Source of the DNA: Sphagnum magellanicum
Taxonomy: Eukaryota; Streptophyta; Sphagnopsida; Sphagnales; Sphagnaceae
Direction: 5' to 3'
NCBI GenBank assembly: GCA_021904315.1
Contig: CM038919.1
Location: forward strand, 7,750,001 to 7,814,000
DNA length: 64,000 nt
Of the stretch, positions 25,020 to 36,156 are shown piece by piece. A program made the position numbers and the translations under genes. Positions within the stretch are counted from its first letter, which is position 1; every line of letters begins with the position of its first letter. The notes under the pieces are model-generated. The model had not been told where the DNA came from. It saw only the letters and a program-made list of their open reading frames with translations, and searched no databases.

Positions 25020-25930
25020 AAAAAATTATATGGTATGAATATATATAGTCTACTGGATTTCAAAAAAAGTTGAAAGAAAAACAAAAAATAGGAAAAAAGG
25101 AAATAGAAAAAAAAACTTCATCTTTTGGAATTTTAAAGACAAGAAAAAATGGAAAATAGGGGGAAAAAAAAATTTAGGACAAACATTAGAAAAGAAATTT
25201 TTAAATATTTTTAATTAAAAAAAGAAAAAAAGAAAAAAAACAGAAAAAAGGAAAACAATTCAATTAAAAAGAAACAAACTAGAATTCTTCTTCTTGAATT
25301 TTTAAATATGTATATTTAAGAAAAATAAGAAAAAGAAAAAAAAACTTCTTCTTGTAGAATTTAAAATAAAAAAAGCAAAAAAAACGGAGGAAAAAATAGT
25401 CTTTGTCCCCCCCTTTTTTTTTCATCATCTTTTTAAGAAAAAAAAAATCATTCCTTCAAATTTTATTTTATTTTCTTTCTTTTTCTTACTTTTTCTTTTT
25501 GCTTATATTCTTGTTTCACAAATCAAAAGAAAAAAAAAAAAGAAATGGGTAAAGGCATACCTTACATGATGTGCATAACTTAATGATCATAAACAAGTAA
25601 TGATAGTGACACAACAATTTGATGAAAAAAAAATGCTTAAGAAAAAGAAGGAAACAAGAAAAAGAAAGAGATGATGAAAAACTTGTAACAATAGAGGGGG
25701 AGGAAAACAAAAGAAAAAATAGCTAAAGTAGGAACAAAAATGAAAGAAAAAATGATATAATTTTTTTTTTATAGCACCAACAAAAGAGAAGAAAAAATAA
25801 TAATAATAGCAATAAAAAAAGAGAGAAAAAATGATTAAAAAAAATACAGCAACAATGAAAGAGAAGAAGATGATGGTGGAAGAGAAAAACAACATAAATT
25901 TTTTTGAAATCTAAGGGAAAGGTGAGGTAG
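25020..25930. repeat. Strand-asymmetric homopurine (A/G) tract
   Basis: About 0.9 kb of mainly A and G on the plus strand (AAAAAGAAAAAG words), interrupted by a T-rich patch near 25,410-25,510. The Phe/Ser-rich minus-strand frames at 25,516-25,895 are this tract translated and are not membrane proteins. Confidence 0.75.
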
Positions 25931-26015
25931 TGAAAAGAAAAAAAAAAACCCCACCTCGATGTTTGGTTTGGTTTAGGTTAAATGATTTGGGTTCATTCCA
26001 AAACAGCCTGATTCA

Positions 26016-26044
26016 CAACTGGTGCATTGGTGGGTGCTGGGTCA
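26016..26044 (-). repeat. Right terminal inverted repeat of element 1
   Basis: CAACTGGTGCATTGGTGGG and the following TGCTGGGTCAC, the inverse of the left terminus. Preceded by CATTCCAAAACAGCCTGA, which matches CATCCCAAACAAGCCTGA before the right end of element 2. Confidence 0.65.
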
Positions 26045-26053
26045 CAACAGCCG

Positions 26054-26638
26054 AGTTTTACCTACCACATACAGGATTGCTCCCTAATAAGTGCCCGAGT
26101 CGGCAAGATGGCCACCAGCTTTGCATTAGTTACCAAAGAGAGAGATGGCGAAAGGGGAAAGGCACCAATGGCAAGTCCATACAAACCCTAAACAGTGGCG
26201 CACTGCGTCGACAGTTGTCCCGGTCCTCTCCCCCCACCCCTTCCCAAATTTCCAGCTCTCCAAAGATATTCCCGAGTTAGCCCCAAGTAAATAAATAAAC
26301 CCCACAGTCCCCGGTCTTATCCGTCGGAGAGAGCTATTGTCCGCAGGTCACAGGTCTTTGAGTTGCACTAACTAACAAACAAACCGTGTCGTGGTCTACC
26401 GGGAGCCTAGTGCAACGCACGAGGGAAGATACAGCAGAGCTGAAGCGAGTGCGTGCCAAGGTTCGATTGTGAGAGAGAGAGAGAGACAATCGCTCTCTCT
26501 CGCGCTCTGTGCGTGTCTGTGCGCAAAGCGCGACTGCCAACTCGGTGGTCGCTGCAAACGCCTGACCAAGTGTGCATCGATCTGCAGCTGCGAAGTAGGA
26601 ATTGGTGCAAGCGCGTGGTGTGACAGGAGGGCAGGGGA
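26054..26638 (+). promoter_or_regulatory. Upstream region and 5' UTR of SMO2
   Basis: GC-rich, CpG-containing leader directly between the end of element 1 and the start codon. No clear TATA box; AAATAAATAAA at about 26,288-26,298 is the only AT-rich candidate. A (GA)8 run at 26,471-26,486 faces CTCTCTCTC at 26,493-26,501 and could fold into a hairpin or act as a GAGA/CT element, both common in plant leaders. The transcription start cannot be fixed from sequence alone. Confidence 0.5.
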
Positions 26639-29600
26639 ATGGCGTCTTTATTAGAGTCGGGATGGCTGGTAAGTAAGCAAAAGCTTCTGTTTCTGAGATG
26701 CATTTTGGGTCCTTTCTGCATGTATATGTTCGTCTGTCGGGGTTCAACGAGTGGTTGAGGACTGGTCCTTCCTGCATTGTTTCTTGAAAGCAGGGGTGAG
26801 GCTTTTGTGGTTTTTTTCTCTGCAAATGTTTGAGGGGAGTGTAATGTATCGTGGATCTTACCCCGAGTGGTACCAATCGTAATGTATTTCTGCTTCATTG
26901 TGACTGCATTGTGAGTCTGGTGTCAGTTTTTGGGTTCTTGTGTATCTCATTCCTGCGGTAGTTTTCCAATTTAGGCATCCGTCAGATCGTCATCCTTGAA
27001 GAATCTGAGATTGCCTCATTTCCTGTGCCCGTGTTGACTGCCGGAGACAGTTAAGCCCCATTGTCTTGGGCTTTTGACTGGACTCTTTTCAAGGATTGGT
27101 TTCTTTGACAGAGCTTGCTGTCTGTAATTCCTTTGAGGATTGACAATTTCTCTTGGCTTTGGATCTGTCCACTCAACCCCTGAGGTATAATTAATCATTG
27201 GTGGGGTGGTGTACACATACAGTTTTGAGGCTGGTTTTTTCCATCTAAATGTGAGCTGTGGTTGATCTGAAAGTTGCCTGCAACCAAGCCTGTAAGAAGG
27301 TTGTGGTTTGGTTTTGTCTTTCATAATGTTTAGGAGACAATGTCACTCATAGATATTGAATCTTGCTATGTAGCAACATATTGTGAAGCCTCGATATTAC
27401 AATCTTCCCTAGAGTAGATGCAAATTCCAAACATATCAGTGTCACTAATTCTGAAATATTTGCCAGAACATTTGATACCGCTGGTGTCTAGAATCTATTA
27501 ATCATTAGGAGAATTGGAGTGCAATGATTCAACAATCAAGTTTGAGCCTTTTGCTCCTTTGTGATCCAGTGTGTTTTGGCTGTGATAACACTAGGATTAT
27601 GTTCAATATTGATTTGACATTACCAATTTTGAGAGTTTACCTCTTGGTGAATTTTGGAAGGGTTAGTATTATTCAGAGTTGGTGTTGACTCTGTATACTT
27701 GTGGGATGAGAGAGATTCAGTTTATTTTACCCTTGCAAAATGGGTAGAATGTTGATTTATAGTTGATTTTCACCAGGATGTGTTTTGAATGTGGTCACAT
27801 TGGGTGCTTTGCTGGTGGTGGTTGTGCAGTATTTGACAACTAACTTCAGTGACTTTCAGTTGGCATCGCTAGGCAGCTTCATCATTCATGAGGGTGTATT
27901 CTTCCTGTCAGGCCTTCCTTACCTCATGATGGAGTGTTGGGGCCTTCAGAAGTACAAAATACAGGTAAGAAGCATTGCTCCTGATTCAACTCTTAAAATG
28001 AGAACTTACAAGGTAAGTCAGGACAGTGATCTGCCCTTCATTGACATTGAAAATTTACAAAGAGGAACTGGGGATACGCAAGAAATATGTTATTATACTG
28101 GCCTTCTTTTTAAGAAGCTGTGCAGAAATCTGAAGTTTCACATCAGGACAGTGATCTGCCAGTCATGGACACTGAAAGTTTACAAAGGGGAGGGGGTGGC
28201 TGGAACACATAAGAAATGCCTTGTTATCCTGGCTTGTTGTGCACTTGTTGCATCTGAAGTTATTCTGTCACTTCTTCTACCTTCTGAAGGCACTGAAGCT
28301 CTTGATAAATGTCACAGGAATATTGCCTCCACTGTCTCTTCTAAAAATTGGCCTGGAATGTGCTGGAATGTGTAGAGAAAGGTGAACACACCAGCTGCAC
28401 AGGAGAAATGTGTACTACGGCTATTGCTCTATCACACCTGTGTGAATCTTCCCCTCATGATTGTGTCCTACCCTGTGTTCAAGTACATGGGATTCACCAG
28501 TCAACTTCCCTTACCCTCCTGGTAAATCTTGTGTTTTGATTTATGCTGTGCAACTGATACAAGGTTTGGTTTCAAAGGGAAAGCATGAGATATATTACTT
28601 GAAGTTGTCCAAATTTTCAGTGTTTATTATGACTGAAAGTGGGCACATGCAGGAAAGTGATATCCTTTCAGATATTGTCATACTTCATCTTGGAGGATTT
28701 CATCTTCTATTGGGGCCACCGCTTCCTGCACACCAAGTGGCTCTACAAGCATGTTCACAGTGTTCACCATGAGTGTGTACCATCTCTTCTCATCCAGCAG
28801 ACACACATTTCTCAACATTACTGATGTGCTTGTGAATTTCAGTTCTTGGTTGTACATACAAAGAACTTCAAAATATGTGGCGTTCTAGTACAATCTCTTA
28901 ACTGATACCTGCAGCATAGTTGAATCATACCCATGATACCTGTAACCTGTGTATGGGGCTTTTGATGAATAGGTGCAGCTGGTCAGTGACATGCACAAAT
29001 TGAACAAAACACCTATGGGATCTATGTGACCATCTGTGAGTGATTTCTGTTGTGGTGGGATGCACATCAGGTATGCGACACCATTTGGATTGACCTCAGA
29101 GTATGCACACCCACTTGAGATTTTGTTTCTTGGGTTTGCTACCATCTTTGGACCAGCCATAACTGGCCCCCACTTGTTCACCCTGTGGATTTGGATGAGT
29201 GTGCGGGTGCTGGAGACTGTTGAAGCTCACTGTGGTTATGACTTCCCATGGAGCCTGTCCAGACTCCTTCCTATCTATGGAGGGTACAAAGCTTCTGCCT
29301 GTTGCCTACTTCCAAGAACCTCCTCCTCATTTTCAGGTGTACTTAGGATTGACACAAGCAGTTCAAGTATTTAAATTTTTATGGGGCCTGCAAAAAAAGT
29401 AAAGGCTTCATCAGTCACAAAACCACACTCTAGTGTGAATGTCAGAGGTATTATGTCAGCTCATGTTCTGTACAACCCTGCTTTGAAACAGTGCTGATTT
29501 TCATGACTATCATCATCGGCTGCTTTACACTAAGTCTGGGAACTACTCCTCTACTTTCACCTACATGGACTGGTAAGAAGTGTTTCCCTTTCTTCAACTC

Positions 29601-29963
29601 TTAGTTGATTATAGTGAACAAGGAAAGATCTCCCCCTCTTGTCTGTCTCATTCCTCTCCTTTTCATACCACAAGTCCTGTTCATATCTGTAAGCAGAGAT
29701 AGGTATGTACCTTTTGACTGCAACAAACACTCTTGTGGGGAAAATTTTCTGCTCTTGTGACTCTTTGCTAGTTTTGCTGTTGTGACTGAGGAAGTTTGAT
29801 GATCTAGTTGAATGTAGACCTAATAAGTAAGCACTGAAGCTTCTTGCAGATTTAGTACTGGAGATGTTGACCTTGCTACTGTCTCATGGTTATGCACAGG
29901 ATATTTGGGACAGACAAGGGCTACAGAAAACTGAAGGGTTTGCAGAAACCAGGATCAGAGTGA
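26639..29963 (+). CDS. SMO2: Methylsterol monooxygenase 2 (C-4 sterol methyl oxidase), seven exons
   Basis: Exons 26639-26668, 27830-27964, 28376-28521, 28653-28772, 29071-29283, 29492-29572 and 29900-29963 join in frame to 262 residues. Every intron is GT-AG. The family oxidises the C-4 methyl group of 4-alpha-methyl sterols in the ER as part of plant sterol synthesis. Metal-binding histidine boxes are complete: HRFLH (126-130), HSVHH (139-143) and HDYHH (219-223), with EAHCGYDFPW before the third. FFLSGLP, LPLPSW, FYWGH and EYAHP also match plant SMO2; the start MASLLESGW and the length agree with SMO2 and not SMO1. Hydrophobic stretches lie near residues 18-40, 74-90, 107-125 and 160-190. 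Intron 1 is 1,161 bp, the others 131-411 bp. No stop or frameshift; this is the one gene here I judge functional. Confidence 0.95.
28021..28234. repeat. Tandem duplication inside SMO2 intron 2
   Basis: 28,021-28,101 and 28,146-28,234 are similar copies starting GGACAGTGATCTGCC and continuing through ACATTGAAA(A/G)TTTACAAAG and AAGAAAT(A/G). They contain no exon of the enzyme. The frame at 27,785-28,375 exists only because exon 2 is read on into this intron. Confidence 0.75.
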
Positions 29964-30306
29964 TAATATTCTGCCAGAGGTGGATAATCGGGTCAAGGCA
30001 GAGTGAAATGAGATTTCTAAAAAATTAATTGATCAAGTACTGTCTGTTTAAGTCAGTGGTGGAAAAGTGACGTTAATTTGGAGAAAAGTGGAAGGTGTTT
30101 TTTCCCTCTGCAATTTCCAGGCAGTGGGTCATGCTTGTCTGCCATTTGTATATCAGATGGTAGAAAGGGTCTCTTGGAAATGTTCACCTCCTTGCTTCTT
30201 GTAGCATGCTAGTTCCAGAGGGTGGCAGGTACCTACTATTGAGCATGATTTTCTAAGAAATTTGTGTACTTTTAGCTGCAGCTGTTGCTGAACTGTTTTG
30301 CACATC

Positions 30307-30312
30307 AATAAA
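30307..30312 (+). terminator. Polyadenylation signal of SMO2, proximal
   Basis: AATAAA in the context CATCAATAAAATTT, 344 bases after the stop codon. Plausible near-upstream element for 3' end formation. Confidence 0.5.
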
Positions 30313-30351
30313 ATTTAACTGTTTTTGTTCACCTTGAATCTCATGCTTTGA

Positions 30352-30470
30352 GATGTGCTTGTGATCTTTCTCACATATGGTCTAGCTAGTGCTGTTTTTC
30401 TAGTGATGTTCAAGATATGCTTGCAGTGTTTCTCATGTATGGTCTAGCTAGTGCTGTTTTCTGGTGATGT
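30352..30470. repeat. Direct repeat downstream of SMO2
   Basis: Two copies of about 57 bases (30,352-30,409 and 30,413-30,470) share ATGGTCTAGCTAGTGCTGTT and a following GTGATGT. They separate the two AATAAA signals. Confidence 0.75.
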
Positions 30471-30480
30471 GTTTGCCATC

Positions 30481-30486
30481 AATAAA
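30481..30486 (+). terminator. Polyadenylation signal of SMO2, distal candidate
   Basis: Second CATCAATAAAA context, about 0.5 kb after the stop and following the second copy of the direct repeat, suggesting duplication of the 3' end region. Confidence 0.35.
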
Positions 30487-30823
30487 AGAAACCCCACTGG
30501 AAGTTTCAATATCAGGTCATTCCAATATCTGTGATTTGTGACAAAATGTGCAGCCCATGGTCTTCAACTTACAGAATCCTTGAAGTAGGTGCTCTAAGCA
30601 ACCACCACTGTACAACAGGCTGGTGCAATCTGAACACCAACAATAGGAAGTTGCACCAAACAACCTCTCTATGTAAAACTGATGATGATACTTGCAAAAG
30701 TAACTTCTCTCTATCATCATTGCCTCAAATGATCTTTCTCATGTAAGCCGAAATTGAACAATCCTAGGCCCACACTGCCTGATATGGGTGGTTAGTAGTA
30801 GTGGTAATCGGCCAAAGTGAAAA

Positions 30824-30847
30824 AGCACCCACCAGCGCACCAGTTGG
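30824..30847 (+). repeat. Left terminal inverted repeat of element 2
   Basis: AGCACCCACCAGCGCACCAG then TTGG. Directly comparable with 22,936-22,961 and inverse to 41,975-42,004. Confidence 0.6.
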
Positions 30848-31217
30848 ACTGTTTTGTCCACAGGCTGGGCTGGATTGAGGTGCTTTACTTCATCTTGCTC
30901 CTGGACCTCAGTTTATCTCTAGTGCACCAGGGTCAACGCCTTTTGACCCTAGACCCTCTCCTTAGATTTTTTTTTGTTCATGGTTGTTTTTTCCCAACTC
31001 TTAACTACTCAACTACTGACCAGTTCAACTACCGAACACCCCCTCCCCCAATGCACCTACCTACTATTTCCACTCCCCCATGCACCCACCAACCTACCTA
31101 CTATATCCACCTCACCCCTACCTACCCACCCAACTAATATGTGTGATCAACTTAAGCAATGTGAACACTATATGATGAAAATTTGAGACAAATGCAGGTA
31201 TTGCAATCCCCTCCCCG

Positions 31218-31249
<32 letters not shown>
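31218..31249 (+). repeat. Poly-C tract of 32 bases
   Basis: Uninterrupted C run flanked by similar words (GCAGGTATTGCAAT before, GCAAGTATTGCAAT after). The minus strand is poly-G, able to form quadruplex structure. The poly-Gly frames at 31,118-31,400 are artefacts of it. Confidence 0.95.
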
Positions 31250-31251
<2 letters not shown>

Positions 31252-31259
31252 GATAAAGA

Positions 31260-32079
31260 CATGCAAGTATTGCAATTGCAACATATGATTCCACCTCCAC
31301 TTTTGGCAATTAATGCCAAAGTATCAAATGTACATAATGTAATAAAATAATTCAAGAACTTTATTTGAGAGGAGAGGGAGGTTTTAATTTCTATTGACAA
31401 GATTGAATAATTAGGAGGAAAATAATATTTTCACCTAACTTTTGATGCTAATTATATTCCACCGTAACTTGAATTTCCAAAGGAAATCCAATTAGTGATA
31501 TATGGATTTAGAAGGAAAATTTAATTAGGCACATATGGAGAAGAAGAACTCATTTCTCCTCTTTCCCAAGGAAGTGGTGACACATCTCAAGTTGAAAAAA
31601 AAACTTATTCAAGATAACTTAATTCTTCCTCTTTCACTCATTTAAAAAAAATTGTGTCTCATTTAAATTTTGTTTCATAATTAGATTTTAGAGATTTTTT
31701 TGAATTTGTGTTATTAAATTTTTATGTAATTATTAATCTTTAGTGTGCATCTCCCACTTTATTTGCACTAGTGTGTTTATTTATTTGGAGTTTTATGTTA
31801 ATGTAGTGTGCCATTTCAATTGAAGAAAGGCATCACCTTTTCATATCAAAGTTATTATTTCTTATTTCAAAATTTTTAAACCTCTTCATAGATTATGTAA
31901 TTTTCACTTTCCTTGGACAGGTATTGCATGGTTGACCATTACAATTGCACAATGTAGTTTTCAATGTGCCTGAAAACATTGCAATGTTGAATCCCATAGA
32001 AGAGGGTTCCAACATGTTTTTAACTAAAAGGTATTGCATTATTAGATCACATGCACAGTCATAGTTTAAGGTCTAGATG
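31260..32079. other. AT-rich interior of element 2, no gene
   Basis: No frame or repeat of note apart from GGTATTGCAT words that begin the next array near 31,920. Confidence 0.55.
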
Positions 32080-32560
32080 TAGGTATTGCATGGTCAATTC
32101 CATTCTACATAGGGGACGAATGCAAGTATTACATGGTTCACACCTAGTATGCACAATGTAGTTTTTGGTTTGCAGGGGGTATTACATGTTTGGTACCCAT
32201 GCATAGTGTGATTTTTGGTTTGCATGGGGGCATTGCATGATCGATACCCAAGCGTAATGTGGTTTTTGGTTTGCATGGGATATTGCAAGATATTTACCTA
32301 GGCATAATGTGGTTTTTGGTTTGCATGAGTGTATTGCATGGTCACTATCCATGCAAAGTGCAATTTTCAATTTGCATGGGGGTATTACATAGTTGGGTTG
32401 GTACCCATGCATAATGTGATTTTGGGTTTGCATGGGGCTATAGTGTGGTTGGTACCCTTTGACAATGTGGTTTGTGGGTTACATGGGGGTGTTGCATGGA
32501 TGGCCCCATGCCCAATGTAGTTTTTGAAATTGGCATGGAGGTATTACAATGTCAAGTTAC
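32080..32560. repeat. Tandem array, about 52-bp unit
   Basis: Eight to ten units carrying TTTTTGGTTTGCATGGGGG, TATTGCATGGT and TACCCATGCATAATGTG. Spacing of the TTTGCATG word is about 50-60 bases. The frames at 32,094-32,433 (minus) and 32,329-32,520 (plus) are this repeat read through. Confidence 0.85.
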
Positions 32561-32768
32561 ATGCATAGTGTAATTTTTAAGATAACATGTGGATATTGCA
32601 TATTTTTCTTTCACATGGGTAATTTTTATTTTGAATATAACATGTAGATATTGCAAGGTTGGTTTGCAGAATATTATAAGTATTAAAAACTTTCTACAAT
32701 CAAACATTAGGGTTTATGCTAGTATTATGAATGTATTATGATTTTAAGCTGTGACCAGAAAACATACT

Positions 32769-32849
32769 CAAAATTGGTGTTGAACAAACTATGACAAGCT
32801 AAATTACTTGTCATAACTTACCTTAGTTTGTTTAACACACCAATTTTGA
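32769..32849. repeat. Imperfect inverted repeat (hairpin, about 80 bases)
   Basis: Left arm CAAAATTGGTGTT...GAACAAACT...ATGACAAG pairs with right arm CTTGTCAT...AGTTTGTTTAACAC...ACCAATTTTG. The right arm is 12 bases longer, leaving a bulge, and the loop is 9 bases. Could be a small foldback element or a small-RNA precursor. Confidence 0.7.
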
Positions 32850-32869
32850 CAGGTAATTAAAGGTCTTAC

Positions 32870-34491
32870 TTTATATATATCCCCTGGAAATCTAATTCAA
32901 AGAAGCTTCCATAGAAGTTTTGTCCCCATGTCTACCAATGTGACCCATGTTTGAACTAAAAGTGAACTAGGAATGAACTAAGAATGAACTAATAGTTAAT
33001 TAAAAATGAACTAAAAGTGAATTGATAATTAACCAAAGGTGAATTAACAATTAACTAAGAGTGAATTGAACTAATAGTTAACTAAGAGTGAACTAAGAAT
33101 GTGATGCTAACAATGATGTTGATAATGATGTTGGTGATGATGTTAGCAATGTCATTTGTGATAGAAAAAAAATGTTAACTGAATATGTTTATATTCCACA
33201 TGCTCTTGTTGAATTTCTTAAAATGTGAATGAAGGGATTTAAGCACTTCGGTAAAATGGAACATACATAAAAATTCGGCACCACAATTAAATGAGATCAA
33301 GGTTCCAACTATCAAAAACCACTTTAGGCATACAAGGTAAATGTCTCATTGCATGTTTTTTTTTTGGCATAATAGATGCATAAGTGTATTAAAACCAATC
33401 TACACATGCATAAGTTTTTGGAATCTTGAAGCAACAATGTGCGCATGTATTTGTATCAATTTGTTGACACTACACAAATTATAATGTTGGGCTCTAATTA
33501 GCCTAACTTAGTTTTGGTTAAGCCTAAGTAGGGCGGCTACGGAAGTTTTGGGGTTAACTTTAAGTTTAAGGGGATGGGATAGAGCATATGACCTTATCCC
33601 AATAGGACCTAAGGGGTGGGTGGCCTAGTTAGGATAAAGTGGGGAGTAGGTTGCCTAGATTAAGATAAGAGGGGAAGTAGGTTGGTCATATTAAAATAAG
33701 GTTGGGTCACCTTATCCCTATCTGAGACTAATTAAATTAAACCCACTGGATAAGGAGGTATGGGTAGGCGGGGATGCTTCCCAACAACTTGTAGCAATTA
33801 AGGTTAAGGTAGGATAGTCATAAGAGGCATTTTTGTGAAGCTAAAAGGAAGGAAAACAATTACTAGTCCTTTTTTCTTCTTCTTGAGTGATGATGATGTT
33901 GTGAATGGTAAAGATGAGGAGAGATCTTGGCACATCATGAGGAGGCAAGATTGGTGAAAAGGAGGGCTACAACATCATGGGTGATCAAGCTTTTCAAGAG
34001 ATAATCAAGTCAACACATGCTTTGAAGGATGGAAACAAGATCATCCAGTGATGGTAAGGGCGACTATTCAAGTGGGGAACTTAATGAGCATGGTGACTAA
34101 TGGTGAGTGATGGAGAATCAAGAAGAGGTACTTAAACTTGTTGTTGGATAGGGGAGATAAGAATAGAAAAGGGAAAAGAACCTTAAAAGGTGTTTTTGGT
34201 GTAAGGGTTTGCCTTCTTGTGAAAGCAAGAGCCCCCAATAGTTGGGATAGTTAGTGTTGTTAACAAGGTTATGAGTGGAAGTAGGGTAGAAGGAACAATT
34301 GCTAATAAGCGGGAAAATATTATATTAGGCAAAAGTAGGAGCTTTGTGGAGAAGAGATCCACAATTAAGGACTAAGGACTCCCATGTAAATTTCCTTTCT
34401 TTTTTTATATGTGAAGTTTTGATTGAAGTAATCATGTTCCCAATCACTACATGTTGTGTGTGTGTGTTCTTGGGCATGATTCCCTAGTTTA
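32870..34491. other. Interior of element 2: GAACTAA words and purine-rich DNA, no gene
   Basis: 32,955-33,100 repeats AAGTGAACTAAGAATGAACT. 33,490-33,830 is relatively G-rich with AGGATAAGGTGGG words. No frame with a domain. Confidence 0.55.
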
Positions 34492-35080
34492 GGGTTGTGG
34501 TTAATATACCAAGAACAAAAGGATAAGGTTGTGAATGAAAAGGATAGTTGGTGTTTGGATCAAACAAGGCAAGAGGAAGTAAATTATATTCGAAGAAAGA
34601 AAGTTCAATTCCTAACTGGTTATGATTACTAATTTAGGGTTGTGGTTAGTATAGCAAGAGGATAAGGTTGTGAATAGGAAGGGTAGTTACTATCTAAATT
34701 AGACAAGGTAGGAAGAAATAAATTATATCCACAAAGAGAGAAAGAAAAAAAGTTCAATTCCTAACTGGTTGTGATTCATTGGTTTAGGGTTGTGGTTAAT
34801 ATAACACGAGCAAAAGGATAGGGTTGTGAATAGGAAGGGTAGTTACTGTCCAGATCAAACAATACAAGAGGACATAACTTATATCCAAAGAAAGAAAGAA
34901 AACTAATTTCTTAATGGGTTGCGATTCACTTGTTACGGTTGTGGTTAATTATAGCAACGGCAAGGGGATAGGGTTGTGAATAGGAAGGATAACTAATATT
35001 TGGATCAGATAAGGTTAAAAAGAGAAAAATATATCCATAGAGAGAAAAGGAATTCATTTCCTAACTATGACACCTCTTGG
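34492..35080 (+). repeat. Four tandem copies of a 145-150-bp unit
   Basis: Units begin GGGTTGTGGTTAATATA at 34,492, 34,637 and 34,787, and CGGTTGTGGTTAATTATA at 34,936. Each contains AGGATAAGGTTGTGAAT, AAATTATATCCA and CAATTCCTAACTGGTT. Copies are clearly alignable, so this array is younger than the other arrays here. Confidence 0.88.
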
Positions 35081-36150
35081 ATGTCCTCCAAGGGGCAAGG
35101 GGGAGTGGCCTAGAGTGAGTTGTTAGGTCAACCTAATTTTGCACTTAACATATAACAAGGGTGTTTGCAAGGTAAGGTGGCTCATTTTCATCAAATACAC
35201 CATTCCTTAAAAATTCATATGGTAGTGTTAAAATGTTAATCTATTGAAATATCATTTGTTAAATGGGGAATTACATGGTGATTGATGAATTTTAAAAGTC
35301 CATATAAATAAAAGCCATTTTAGACAAAATTTCAACAAACATGTTAAGAATTTTATTTTTGAAATCCATCAAAAACTGATTATGATATGGGTTTTTGAAA
35401 ATATGGCCCGTTTTAGGGCATTCAAAAGTCCATAACTTTCTTTTTATTAAGGTTTTTTTAGCAAAAGTTTTGCATCTATGTTTTTATTGCTTTAATATAT
35501 CACAAATTGAGTCATTGTAAGATGTCCCAAATAAAAACCATACAAAAAAATGCATGTATAGAGAGGCACAAATAGAAAACCAATCCATTATTTTCAACTT
35601 AAAAAATCCATTATCATATATTTGGTGCATATAAGTTATGTATATATGTATCAAATTGAAAAACTAAATTTAATCATAAATTTGGCATATTGTTGACTTT
35701 ATGGCATGTGAATAGCATGTAAATGCATGACATTTTGTAAAAAATTGCATTATGATACAAAAAGTGAATCACCCTACCATTGGAAACTTCCATGGAATTT
35801 AACATCGAGAGAAATAAAAAAAGAATTGGCATAAAATCATTGCCATTCTTCATGCACAATGAGTTTGACATTGGAAAAAAGGTTTTTATTACGTTACTTT
35901 TAGGTACCTAAGATAACTTTGAAAATAGATATTAAGCATTATTCCTTACACTCACCTTAATGACAAGTACATTGCAAAGTGTCAAGTAGACATTCAAAAG
36001 TAGTAAAAACACTCCAATTTGTACTTGTAAAACACAACTAAACTTACTATACTACAATTACTCATGAAATCAATCATATTATTCATGGGCATTATATAAT
36101 GTTTTTATCCATGAAAGTAATACCTAAACATAGGTATTGGTTGAGAACAA
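35081..36150. other. AT-rich DNA, no gene
   Basis: Nothing recognisable; the frame at 35,674-35,871 (minus) has no motif. Confidence 0.55.
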
Positions 36151-36156
36151 AGAATT

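Larger units (their letters stand above)
22925..26053. mobile_element. Inverted-terminus element 1 (3.1 kb, no protein)
   Basis: The left end has CAGCACCCACGAATGCACC (22,939-22,957). The complement of the right end has CAGCACCCACCAATGCACC, within 26,016-26,044. About 24 bases match with one difference, and similarity continues outward through GTGA-CCAGC. The same ends bound a second, larger element at 30,810-42,011. Both elements share an order: GC-richer terminal 150-200 bases, a C/T-rich CCTACCTAC zone, T-rich repeats, then an A/G-rich zone before the right end. No transposase frame is present. I do not recognise the terminal motif as any named superfamily, and no clear target duplication is visible because similarity blurs outside the core. 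Confidence 0.55.

Noticed and set aside
25516..25895. Hydrophobic minus-strand open frames (64 and 102 codons)
   Set aside because: Pure translation of an A/G-rich tract; Phe/Ser runs reflect composition only.
26334..26898. 180- and 163-codon minus-strand frames over the SMO2 leader
   Set aside because: Composition follows the GA/CT-rich leader of a gene on the other strand; no motif or splice context.
27785..28375. 196-codon plus-strand frame as a separate gene
   Set aside because: It is exon 2 of SMO2 plus part of intron 1 and all of intron 2 read without splicing.
31118..31400. Glycine-run open frames
   Set aside because: Produced by the poly-C tract.
32094..32520. Overlapping frames with repeated HANQK- or CKPKT-like words
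   Set aside because: They are the 52-bp tandem repeat read in several frames.
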